DNA of 64,000 nt from an uncultured Maribacter sp. Lineage in GTDB: Bacteria; Bacteroidota; Bacteroidia; Flavobacteriales; Flavobacteriaceae. The notes under the pieces were generated by a model, which did not search any database, was not told where the DNA came from, and worked only from the letters and a program-made list of their open reading frames with translations. This document shows positions 9,006 through 16,595 of the stretch, one piece after another. The position numbers and the translations under genes are program-made. The first letter of the stretch is position 1; every line of letters starts with the position of its first letter. The stretch is taken from the NCBI GenBank assembly GCA_947504045.1, contig CANNFY010000001.1:558001-622000 (forward strand), written 5' to 3'.

Positions 9006-9611
9006 TTAAAATCTACTATTTATTTCTTTAATTGTATGAGGCATTATCCCCTTTTCTTTTGTTACAAGATAAAGAAAAGCTGTATACTCCTCTTTATCAA
9101 CATTTACCCACCCACATAAAACTTTCTCTGCTTTATTTTCTTTTATTAAACCTTCGCTATATGCATATAGATATTCTGGGTTAAAGTTTTCAAAGATAAA
9201 GAAACTATTTTCAGAATACAGTTTATGTTTAATACTAATTTCTCCCATACAAATATTAGGCAAAGTATACACAAAGACTGCTGGGCTTGGATAAAAATTA
9301 TTATTATCCTCTATGGATTTTTGATATTTTCTATCGGTATCTAAGCTTGATGCATTATTAGAAAAAACAAGGGCAATATTTTCTTCGTTTTCTGGCTCTA
9401 CATTTTCTTGTTTTAACAACACGTCTGCTCCTAAAAAAGCTAACTTACTTAGGTTATCCATTTTAAAAAATTTAGAATAATCTGTTTCTAAATCTTTATA
9501 TGCTAACTTAATAAACTCTTTAAAAGAGTGTTCTTGCTGTCCTTTAAAAATAAGTTCTCCATTTAATAAAATGGCATTGTTTTTAATATGACAATAGCTT
9601 TTTATGAACAT
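9006..9611 (-). CDS. Truncated ketosynthase-like protein (ApeC-like, ketoacyl-synt_2)
   Basis: 201 aa from ATG 9611 (a GTG at 9623 is four codons upstream). It resembles only the N-terminal half of a ketosynthase: LAFLGADVLL, ENIALVFSNNASSLDTD, PSPAVFVYTLPNICMGEISI and KHKLYSENSFFI, where the last segment takes the place of the catalytic Cys loop and has no Cys. Such short proteins (Ketoacyl-synt_2) accompany aryl polyene KSs; ApeC, as I recall, pairs with ApeO as a chain-length-factor-like subunit. A structural partner role for one of the three active KSs is therefore likely. It lies 5 nt before the ACP gene. Confidence 0.8.
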   Translation of the reverse strand: MFIKSYCHIKNNAILLNGELIFKGQQEHSFKEFIKLAYKDLETDYSKFFKMDNLSKLAFLGADVLLKQENVEPENEENIALVFSNNASSLDTDRKYQKSIEDNNNFYPSPAVFVYTLPNICMGEISIKHKLYSENSFFIFENFNPEYLYAYSEGLIKENKAEKVLCGWVNVDKEEYTAFLYLVTKEKGIMPHTIKEINSRF

Positions 9612-9623
9612 TTTAGAACTCAC

Positions 9624-10691
9624 TTATACATTTCTTTTTTTACAAACTAAAATGGTATGGTATTCTCCTATAGCAATATCTTCTTTAATATAAAGTCCGG
9701 CTTTTTCTGCTAATCTAATCATAACTTCGGCTCTATACATTTTACTATTACCATTTGCTAACACTGTAAAATATAAAGAGGTGGCTTCTAAAATAAATTT
9801 AGCATTATCAAACCTTTGTCTGTCTGTAAAAGTTTCCATAATAAGAAGCTCGGTATCCTCAGTCATACCTTCTACACAGGTAGATAATATTTTTACAATT
9901 TCATCTTCTGAAAAACAATCTAAAAACTGACTCATCCAAATTGCATCGGCTCCAGTGCCAACTTTGGGCTTTTCGGATAGCCAATCTATTTCTTGACCTG
10001 TAATTCTATGATCTAAGTTATTCTTTTTAGCATTATTTAATGCAACATTTAGTTGTCCCGGAAGGTCAAATATTTTAACCTTAACATCTGGGTCATGTTT
10101 GCAACAAAGTAAAGCACATTTTCCTGTGTTTCCTCCTATATCAAAAATTTGTTTTGGTTTATTTCTAAAAAGAACTTTTAAAGCCTCTTCAAAAGCACCA
10201 TCTGAATAATGGTGGTCAAACTCAAACCAAGATTTTTTAATTTCATCTGGTAACAAAGATAACCCTTCATAAATGGTGTCCCATTTACCAAGCTCTTTTA
10301 AACCAGAAGGTTTTCCTGTTTTTATAGAGTCGTTTAAATGGTATAGACCTTTAAAACATACATCATTAGTAAAATTCATGTTTACTCTTGCAGTCTCATT
10401 AAATGCTAAAAAGTATCCTACTTTAGTAAGCTCATACTTTTGCGCTTCGTTTACATAAACAATATCAGAGCTTTCTGCCATTTCTAACAAAACACCTAAA
10501 CCGTACTCGCTAACAGATAAGTCTTTAGCTATTTCAGCTATAGTTGTTCCTCCGGATTTATTTTTTTCAAATATGTAGTCTAATACTCCTAATTTTTTTA
10601 AAGAAACAGACGTCTGAAATATAAAAGGTGCAAAAGCAATTTTTTGAGCTTCCTCCAGTGCATCTATTGCTTTTATGTGTTTTTGTGGCAT
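9624..10691 (-). CDS. SAM-dependent methyltransferase (O-methyltransferase family)
   Basis: 355 aa. The N-terminal region (residues 10-110) is a winged-helix dimerisation domain with a pattern like EIAKDLSVSEYGLGVLLEMA. The C-terminal Rossmann domain has IFDIGGNTGKCALLC as the SAM motif I, VKIFDLPGQL for the acidic residue, and MSQFLDCFSEDEIVKIL. This is the PF00891-like fold of O-methyltransferases and some C-methyltransferases. Flexirubin carries a ring methyl group next to the phenol, so methylation of the aryl head is the likely role, though O-methylation cannot be excluded from sequence. Confidence 0.88.
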   Translation of the reverse strand: MPQKHIKAIDALEEAQKIAFAPFIFQTSVSLKKLGVLDYIFEKNKSGGTTIAEIAKDLSVSEYGLGVLLEMAESSDIVYVNEAQKYELTKVGYFLAFNETARVNMNFTNDVCFKGLYHLNDSIKTGKPSGLKELGKWDTIYEGLSLLPDEIKKSWFEFDHHYSDGAFEEALKVLFRNKPKQIFDIGGNTGKCALLCCKHDPDVKVKIFDLPGQLNVALNNAKKNNLDHRITGQEIDWLSEKPKVGTGADAIWMSQFLDCFSEDEIVKILSTCVEGMTEDTELLIMETFTDRQRFDNAKFILEATSLYFTVLANGNSKMYRAEVMIRLAEKAGLYIKEDIAIGEYHTILVCKKRNV

Positions 10692-10708
10692 TTATTTATT
10701 TTTGAAAA

Positions 10709-11857
10709 TTAATCTATTACTTTTTTAAAAATTGCTGCTGTATTACACCCTCCAAAACCCGAGGCTGTTTTTAGAAAAATATTTAAATCCTCGGGGGCTG
10801 AATTCTTAATAATATTTATAGTTTTACTTACTCCTATTTCATCAAACCCTAAAGAAGCAAATAGTGTATTTTGCTGCATAGAATGCATACCTACAATGGT
10901 TTCTAATAAACCTGAAGCTCCTAAAGTATGTCCAAAATAGCCTTTAAGACTATTAAGTGGTGTTTTGTTCATTTTTAATCTATCAAAAGCTATTGCTTCC
11001 ATTTCATCATTAAAAATTGTTGCTGTTCCGTGCGCAGAAATATAGTCTATCTCCGATGCGGTAATATTTGCTTCTTTTAATGCAGAATTTACACTACGTA
11101 CCAAACCTTCTCCTGTTCTTGATGGTCCAGATATATGGTTAGCATCATTTGCAGTACCATCTCCTAAAATTTCTACGGCCTCTAAAGCTAGGTTTTCTTG
11201 ATCTTTAGTTACCAAAATACTTGCTGCAACCTCTCCAATATTTATTCCGGACCTATTTTTACTATATGGCCTACAAGGCTCGTTACTTAATGCTTGAAAG
11301 GAATTAAAACCTGAAATAATAAATTTAGTAACCAAATCTCCACTTACAATAAAAACATTATCAAACACATCTTGCGCAATTAAACGTTTTGCAATAGACG
11401 TTGCTAAAACACCAGAAACACATGCGTTAGACAATACTATAGGTTCTTTTACAAATCCGAAATATGCCTGAATAACTTTACTTAATTCTGATAAATAAGC
11501 TTTTTCTTTTTTATGCGGAGAATTTAGCTCTAAAGCATCTATATTACCTTTGGTTGTAGATACAATTAACCCTGTACGTTCTGTAATTGTAATATTACTT
11601 TTAGATATAATTTTACTTAAAGAAAGTAGCATCATTTTTTCTAAAGTAGTATACGAACTTTTAGAACTTAAATTTTTAAATTCTTTATCTAACTTTTCTT
11701 TATTTATTAAAGAAGTAAAAAATGGGTCTGGCATTAAACTCTTATCCTTTACTAAACGTAGACTTGTAACTTCATCTTTAATATTTTCAACAGCGCTTTT
11801 ACTATCAAAGCCATAAGACGAAATTATATTGTTATGTGAAAGGTAAATTTTATGCAT
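10709..11857 (-). CDS. Beta-ketoacyl-ACP synthase (third FabF-like KS)
   Basis: 382 aa. The active-site Cys lies in VLSNACVSGVLA, the first His in YISAHGTATIFND, and the Lys/second His in NSLKGYFGHTLGASG, so the triad is complete. It is more divergent and shorter than the other two KSs and lacks the usual VVITGxG start (it begins MHKIYLSHNNIISSYG). It may perform a first condensation with the coumaroyl starter or work in the dialkylresorcinol branch; sequence alone does not decide. It overlaps the downstream end of the thioesterase gene by 8 nt. Confidence 0.9.
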   Translation of the reverse strand: MHKIYLSHNNIISSYGFDSKSAVENIKDEVTSLRLVKDKSLMPDPFFTSLINKEKLDKEFKNLSSKSSYTTLEKMMLLSLSKIISKSNITITERTGLIVSTTKGNIDALELNSPHKKEKAYLSELSKVIQAYFGFVKEPIVLSNACVSGVLATSIAKRLIAQDVFDNVFIVSGDLVTKFIISGFNSFQALSNEPCRPYSKNRSGINIGEVAASILVTKDQENLALEAVEILGDGTANDANHISGPSRTGEGLVRSVNSALKEANITASEIDYISAHGTATIFNDEMEAIAFDRLKMNKTPLNSLKGYFGHTLGASGLLETIVGMHSMQQNTLFASLGFDEIGVSKTINIIKNSAPEDLNIFLKTASGFGGCNTAAIFKKVID

Positions 11858-12299
11858 CTAACAAACCTACTTTTCTTTTCCATTTCATAAAAAATTCTGG
11901 AATAGTTAAAGATAATTCTCCTCCTAACTCTACAAAAACCTGTACTGTTTCGCCAGTACAAACTACTTCTCCTTCAGGATTAAAAATTTCGTATCTAAAT
12001 ATCATTTTTGCAGCAGGACAATCTACATAGGTTGTTTTAATAGTTGCTATATCGCCATAACGCAAGGGTAATTTATGCTCGCTACTAGATTTTACTATTG
12101 GAGTAGAAAAATTATATTCTTTTTGATCTAAATAGGAAATACCATGGTGCCTACCAAAAGCTTCTCTACCATCTTCAAAATACTGTATATAATTTCCGTG
12201 CCAAACAATACCTAATGGATCTGTTTCTACAAAACGCACACGAATTTCACTAGTGTAACAAATGTCTATAGAAGATTTAGATGGCGTTTTTTTTCTCAT
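11850..12299 (-). CDS. Acyl-CoA/ACP thioesterase, 4HBT (YbgC-like) family
   Basis: 149 aa with the hotdog thioesterase motif RVRFVETDPLGIVWHGNYIQYFEDGREAFG; the Asp of TDPLGIVWHGNY is the catalytic residue of the YbgC/4-hydroxybenzoyl-CoA thioesterase group. It probably releases or edits acyl-ACP or acyl-CoA intermediates in pigment synthesis. Thioesterases of this type are regular members of aryl polyene clusters. It overlaps the ABC permease gene by 23 nt and the KS gene by 8 nt. Confidence 0.9.
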   Translation of the reverse strand: MRKKTPSKSSIDICYTSEIRVRFVETDPLGIVWHGNYIQYFEDGREAFGRHHGISYLDQKEYNFSTPIVKSSSEHKLPLRYGDIATIKTTYVDCPAAKMIFRYEIFNPEGEVVCTGETVQVFVELGGELSLTIPEFFMKWKRKVGLLDA

Positions 12300-13548
12300 T
12301 ATAAATTATAGCTATTGTTGTTGTTATTATAAAAAATAAAAACAGAAGTGTAATTTCAGGAATTATTTCAATAAAACCTACGCTTCTTAAAAAAACATCA
12401 TAAAAAGCATTTAAACCCCAATTCATTGGAGATACATTTGAAAGTAGTTGCATAAATTTTGGCATTGCAAAAACTGGTACCCAAACCCCTCCTAAAGCAG
12501 CAAGAATTACTACTAATGTAGCGCCAAAAGGAGCAGATTGTTCATGTGTTTTAAATACTGTTCCTAATAACAATCCTAAGCCAATTGCTGCCAAACCTGC
12601 AAAAAAAGCAACTACCAATAAAAGCGGAAGTTTTCCTGTAATATTAATTTCTGGAAGTGAAATAACGGGGAACACATATAACCCAACTAAAAGCATAAGT
12701 AAAAACTGCGTTAAACAAACTCCTAAATAAACTATAGTTTTACCACCTAACACCGTAGCATAAGAAACAGGGTTTGTACGTAAACGCACAAAAGTACCTT
12801 GGCTTTTTTCTTTTACCATATTTATAGAAAGTGGTAGAATAATAAAAAATATAGCAAACAATGCCCACGCAGGAATGTTATGTTGACTTGCGTTTGGTAT
12901 AAAGTCTTTTTTACTTTTAGGTGTTATTTCTTTAAAAGTAATAAAACTATTAGTGTCAAAAATTGGCTCTTTAGATGGCTCTTCAGACAACTGTTTTTCA
13001 AAAGCCTTATAAATGGTTTGTATTTCTATACCAGATATTACCCTATCAATTCCATTTTTTACCGAACTTTTAAAAGATTGTTGGGTAGCAGGATCAAAAT
13101 AAAGCTTTATTTCTTTCTCTTTTTTAAATTTTGATGTGTTAGGTATTTCTTCATTTTCCTCTAGTCCAAACTTAGAAAGAATACCTTCTACATTATAATT
13201 TACTTTTTTTTTTAAATCTACAGATAAATTTTCTGGTATTACAATTGCTAATTGATAGCTACCTTTAAAAACTAAATCTTTAGCTTCTTGTTCAGATGTT
13301 TTATTAATAATTTCAAATGCCTTGGTATTTTCAAGCCCTTGATTTACTTGTTTAGAAACAGACCCTTTATCCATATCTACAATAAGTATAGGAATTTTAG
13401 AATCTTTAATTGTTTTAAAGGTATTATTCTGTATTAATGTAATGGTAATTAACAAAATTAATGGCATAACAAAAAGTATAGCCAAACCTCCAATATCTCT
13501 TATTAAAAGCAAAAACTCTTTATATGTAGACACCCAAAGTTTATACAT
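12277..13548 (-). CDS. ABC-2 type exporter permease
   Basis: 423 aa. One N-terminal helix (about residues 20-40) precedes a large extracytoplasmic domain (about 45-215, with PILIVDMDKGSVS and LAIVIPENL), followed by five hydrophobic segments (about 225-415, including ALFAIFFIILPLSINMVKEK). This is the ABC2_membrane_3 layout of YhhJ/NatB-like permeases. The ATPase gene immediately upstream overlaps by 8 nt. Together they form an exporter, plausibly for an intermediate or the pigment, in addition to the MMPL protein. Confidence 0.9.
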   Translation of the reverse strand: MYKLWVSTYKEFLLLIRDIGGLAILFVMPLILLITITLIQNNTFKTIKDSKIPILIVDMDKGSVSKQVNQGLENTKAFEIINKTSEQEAKDLVFKGSYQLAIVIPENLSVDLKKKVNYNVEGILSKFGLEENEEIPNTSKFKKEKEIKLYFDPATQQSFKSSVKNGIDRVISGIEIQTIYKAFEKQLSEEPSKEPIFDTNSFITFKEITPKSKKDFIPNASQHNIPAWALFAIFFIILPLSINMVKEKSQGTFVRLRTNPVSYATVLGGKTIVYLGVCLTQFLLMLLVGLYVFPVISLPEINITGKLPLLLVVAFFAGLAAIGLGLLLGTVFKTHEQSAPFGATLVVILAALGGVWVPVFAMPKFMQLLSNVSPMNWGLNAFYDVFLRSVGFIEIIPEITLLFLFFIITTTIAIIYNEKKNAI

Positions 13549-14284
13549 AATCTCTTAGTGCTTTTCCCGTTTTTGCAATAAAAACTTCTTCTAAATTACG
13601 AGCTCCTTTTTCTTGATCTATTAATTCTGTTGGTTTTCCTTTACAAATAAGTTTTCCGTGGTCAATAATACCTACTCTAGTACAAAAATGCTCTGCTTCG
13701 TTTAAATGATGCGATGTATATACTATAGTTGTACCATTTTTATTTAATTCTTTTAAATGATGTATAATGGCATTTTTAGATTGTACATCTACTCCTACTG
13801 TTGGCTCATCTAAAAACAAAACTTTAGGATTGTGTAAAATACTGCCTATTAAATTAACTCTTCTTTTCATTCCGCCAGAAAAGTGAACAATTTTTTTATT
13901 TAAAAACTCTGTAAGCCCTAAAACTTGTATATGTTGCTCTATTAAACCCTTAAGGTTATTACCTTTTAACCCATACATACTACCTAAGTAAAAAAGATTT
14001 TCATATGCGGTTAAAGATGGATACAAGGCATATTCCTGAGGAACAATTCCTATTATTTGTTTAAGCTTATTTTTATCTTTCTTATAGGTTAGCCCATTTA
14101 TAGAAAAAGAACCCTCTGTTGGTTTTAGCAAAGAGCTAAGCATAGAAATTAAAGTAGTTTTACCTGCCCCATTAGGACCAAGTAATCCAAAAATTTCTTG
14201 ATTTTCTATAACCAAATCTATACCAGATACCGAATAATTTTCTGCACCCTTATATTTTTTAGATAATTGGTTAATAGTAATCAT
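13541..14284 (-). CDS. ABC transporter ATP-binding protein
   Basis: 247 aa. It has a Walker A GPNGAGKTTL, Q-loop IVPQEYALYPS, signature HFSGGMKRRVNL, Walker B VLFLDEPTVGVD and switch His in YTSHHLNEAE. The YPSLTAYENL and VDVQSKN segments fit the drug-export/NodI-type ATPases. It pairs with the permease downstream (8-nt overlap) and starts 13 nt after the BtrH-like gene. It energises an exporter within the pigment operon. Confidence 0.94.
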   Translation of the reverse strand: MITINQLSKKYKGAENYSVSGIDLVIENQEIFGLLGPNGAGKTTLISMLSSLLKPTEGSFSINGLTYKKDKNKLKQIIGIVPQEYALYPSLTAYENLFYLGSMYGLKGNNLKGLIEQHIQVLGLTEFLNKKIVHFSGGMKRRVNLIGSILHNPKVLFLDEPTVGVDVQSKNAIIHHLKELNKNGTTIVYTSHHLNEAEHFCTRVGIIDHGKLICKGKPTELIDQEKGARNLEEVFIAKTGKALRDYV

Positions 14285-14297
14285 ATATTATAAAATA

Positions 14298-15293
14298 TTA
14301 GACTGCCTTTTTTAACTTCTTAAAAAAAGCCTCTTCTTTATCTGCAATTATAGCTAATTGGTCTGCTACTTTATTATAAGCATCTTTTGTGGCACTTCTA
14401 TTTTTATATATACGAGAAGCATCTACTGCAAAATCTCTCCATAAATCTCCAATTTGAGTAATTTCTTTAGAAAGTAAGGATAGTTGCTCATTTTCTAAAA
14501 CTTTACTTGCTTCTTGCAAAAATGCTCCATAAATATACCTAAAACCACCACCTCCAGTACCAATTTCTTCTTGCATACGAACAATTTGACCAAGGTAATG
14601 ATTGGCTGTTTTTATTCCTTTTTTTTCTGGCCATTTACGAATTAGCTTTGCTATTTTACGTATCGCCTTTACACCAACAATTGGAACAGGTGCTGTCATA
14701 TCTTTACAGGTATGTTTAATACCTTTTACAATTGCTTTTTTTAGTTCTAATTTTTCAGGAAATTGTATTGGATAGTACATGTGCCCTTTAGGTGCAAATG
14801 CACCTTTTGCAAAACGAACTTTTTCTAGCTCTTTTTCTGACAATGATGTAACCTCCTCCATAACGGGGTCACTTATTAAATACCTTCCATCTTTTTTCCC
14901 ATAAACAACCATATTATGGGCATTAAAATGAAACCTATATTCTTCTGGAAAATACACCAAACTATACACGCCAACTTGTAGCCCTACAGGATTATTTTTT
15001 TCTAAATTTTCATCTAACCTAGCTTTTGCTTTTTGCGGACTATTAAACTTTTCTCGCTTAATTTTTACGCCAGTACGTTTTGCAAAACGTTTAAAAATTG
15101 TTCCTGGCAAAGCACGATACGTAACTACAGGGGCATGATTAACTTTTAGAAAAGGAAGGTAACAAAATAATAACCCAGAGCCAATTCCAAAAACCATTGG
15201 TTCGCTTACCTCAAAACCATTATAGCGCATTAAATTAGATACTACTCCATTTTCGCAATGTGCAGATTGTTTGTGCGTAAAATTTATTTCCAT
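14298..15293 (-). CDS. BtrH-like acyltransferase (BtrH N-terminal domain plus DUF4872)
   Basis: 331 aa from ATG 15293 (the open frame reaches a TTG at 15308, inside the gap to the preceding gene). The N-terminal half matches butirosin BtrH: AHCENGVVSNLMRYNG, SEPMVFGIGSGLLFCYLP and AHNMVVYGKKDGRYLISDP. Cys13, His126 and Asp142 fall where a papain/C39-like triad is expected. The C-terminal half is helical, with a Gly-rich turn IGTGGGGFRYIYGAFLQEA. BtrH transfers an acyl group from an ACP to an amine, so here the protein is a candidate for moving the polyene acyl chain from ACP to an acceptor such as the dialkylresorcinol hydroxyl. This is inference. Confidence 0.82.
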   Translation of the reverse strand: MEINFTHKQSAHCENGVVSNLMRYNGFEVSEPMVFGIGSGLLFCYLPFLKVNHAPVVTYRALPGTIFKRFAKRTGVKIKREKFNSPQKAKARLDENLEKNNPVGLQVGVYSLVYFPEEYRFHFNAHNMVVYGKKDGRYLISDPVMEEVTSLSEKELEKVRFAKGAFAPKGHMYYPIQFPEKLELKKAIVKGIKHTCKDMTAPVPIVGVKAIRKIAKLIRKWPEKKGIKTANHYLGQIVRMQEEIGTGGGGFRYIYGAFLQEASKVLENEQLSLLSKEITQIGDLWRDFAVDASRIYKNRSATKDAYNKVADQLAIIADKEEAFFKKLKKAV

Positions 15294-15297
15294 GGAT

Positions 15298-15699
15298 TTA
15301 TTTATCAATATCCTTTAGTTGTTCAATAGAAACCTCAAAAATATCGGCATATTTTTGGAGTGTTTTTTTATTTAACTTTTTAAATACGGAAGGTTTAAAA
15401 TGTCTTTTTACTCGCCATGTCCACATACCAACATAACTGGCTAAAATACCTATATCCATTTTATGAAGTTCCATATAATATTCTATAGGACTTGTTGTAT
15501 TTTGTAAAACTTTTTGTCTTGCTTTTTCTGTTCTTTCTTCAATATCTTTAATTGCATTATTTAAAGCTATTGTTTTGGGATCCCAACCAGTACTTAACTC
15601 TGTAGTGTATTCTCCATTTTCATCTACTGCATAATACATTTCTTTAATATTCGCAGACTCTAGATTACTTTTATCTTGAGGTACTTCGTTTTTCTTCAT
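15298..15699 (-). CDS. Small conserved protein with a helix-turn-helix-like C-terminus
   Basis: 133 aa from ATG 15699, 2 nt after the dehydratase-like gene; the longer frame to a TTG at 15735 would overlap it. The N-terminal part is polar (MYYAVDENGEYTTELSTGWD). The C-terminal 60 residues (MDIGILASYVGMWTWRVKRH then LQKYADIFEVSIEQLKDID) follow the rhythm of Cro/C1-type HTH domains, which often end in a helix like VSIEQL. It might regulate the operon, but the HTH core is degenerate and it sits in mid-operon beside the BtrH-like gene (4 nt gap), so a role as a protein partner is equally possible. Confidence 0.72.
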   Translation of the reverse strand: MKKNEVPQDKSNLESANIKEMYYAVDENGEYTTELSTGWDPKTIALNNAIKDIEERTEKARQKVLQNTTSPIEYYMELHKMDIGILASYVGMWTWRVKRHFKPSVFKKLNKKTLQKYADIFEVSIEQLKDIDK

Positions 15700-15701
15700 C
15701 T

Positions 15702-16151
15702 CTATATTTCGTGAATTAGAAAGTTTAGAGTACAAGCTACAATTAATTCATCATTATTAAAAATTGTGCCCTCTATAGTACAAATACTAACTCCCTCTGT
15801 ATCAAATCTTGAGACTAATTTAGCTTTAGTTACAATCGTATCTCCTACATTTGGCAACTCATGTATTACCACCTTTTTTATAGCGCTTATGTAACCTGTA
15901 ATATTATTAGTTTTACCTTCTAAATCTCCTTTTTCAAAAAAGCTCTGCCCTACTACAGCCGAACTAACTTGTGCTGCATTTTCTATAAGTCCTGGTTCTT
16001 GTAATTTATTTTCCTTTACAAAAACACCATCTTCTGCTATAAAAAATTCTCCTATAGCAGCATCTTCCTCAATATTGGTAAGATGAGAGACCATTAACAT
16101 TGGGTCTCTATGCGGCAGAAAGTTTTTAATTCCAATTTTCTTTTTGTCCAC
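15702..16151 (-). CDS. Hotdog dehydratase-like subunit (Glu-only, ApeP/FabZ-like)
   Basis: 149 aa from GTG 16151. The N-terminal FLPHRDPMLMVSHL matches the LPHRYPFLLVD motif of FabZ, and EPGLIENAAQ matches PGVLILEAMAQ, keeping the Glu (Glu57). The catalytic-His loop is shortened to FVKENKLQ and has no His. It is thus complementary to the His-only subunit at 3486-3854. ApeP-type proteins of aryl polyene systems have the same character and, as I recall, form an active heterodimer with ApeI. It starts 6 nt after the next hotdog gene upstream. Confidence 0.83.
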   Translation of the reverse strand: MDKKKIGIKNFLPHRDPMLMVSHLTNIEEDAAIGEFFIAEDGVFVKENKLQEPGLIENAAQVSSAVVGQSFFEKGDLEGKTNNITGYISAIKKVVIHELPNVGDTIVTKAKLVSRFDTEGVSICTIEGTIFNNDELIVACTLNFLIHEI

Positions 16152-16157
16152 GGAATT

Positions 16158-16595
16158 TTATTTAGCTAATACGGTTTTCATTTCGCTTAGTGCAATTATT
16201 TTTTCTTCACACAAAACTTCAATTTTTACTAGAGTTACTCCCATTATATCATGTAAAATAGTAACGGTAGTTTTAAGTTCTTGTCCTACTTTAGGAAGTT
16301 TAAATATTTCTGCTTTTTTAATTGAGCCTATATAACCAGTAGGAGCTTTTTTATTTTTAAGAAAATAGGAATATCCTGTATGCAATGCAACGGTTTGCGC
16401 CATATTTTCTATTAATCCGGGAGCTTGAAAATACCCTTTACTAGAAAACAAATTTTCTTCTTTTATTTTAAAGCCCGATATTATTTTTTCATTAGAAAAA
16501 TAGAACAACGTACTAACCATTACAAATGGCCATTTTTGGGGAATTAAGCTTTGTATAAAACTTTCATCGGTAATTGGTTGATCTACTAAATTCAT
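16158..16595 (-). CDS. Second Glu-only hotdog dehydratase-like subunit
   Basis: 145 aa, paralogous to the neighbour at 15702-16151: LIPQKWPFVMVSTL replaces LPHRYPFLLVD, and APGLIENMAQ keeps the Glu (Glu63). Where FabZ has GHFPG it has SSKGYFQAPG, so the catalytic His is absent. It may form an alternative heterodimer with the His-only dehydratase (3486-3854) or act as a scaffold. The two adjacent copies could give different chain-length or branch specificity. It directly follows the DarB-like gene with no gap. Confidence 0.82.
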   Translation of the reverse strand: MNLVDQPITDESFIQSLIPQKWPFVMVSTLFYFSNEKIISGFKIKEENLFSSKGYFQAPGLIENMAQTVALHTGYSYFLKNKKAPTGYIGSIKKAEIFKLPKVGQELKTTVTILHDIMGVTLVKIEVLCEEKIIALSEMKTVLAK

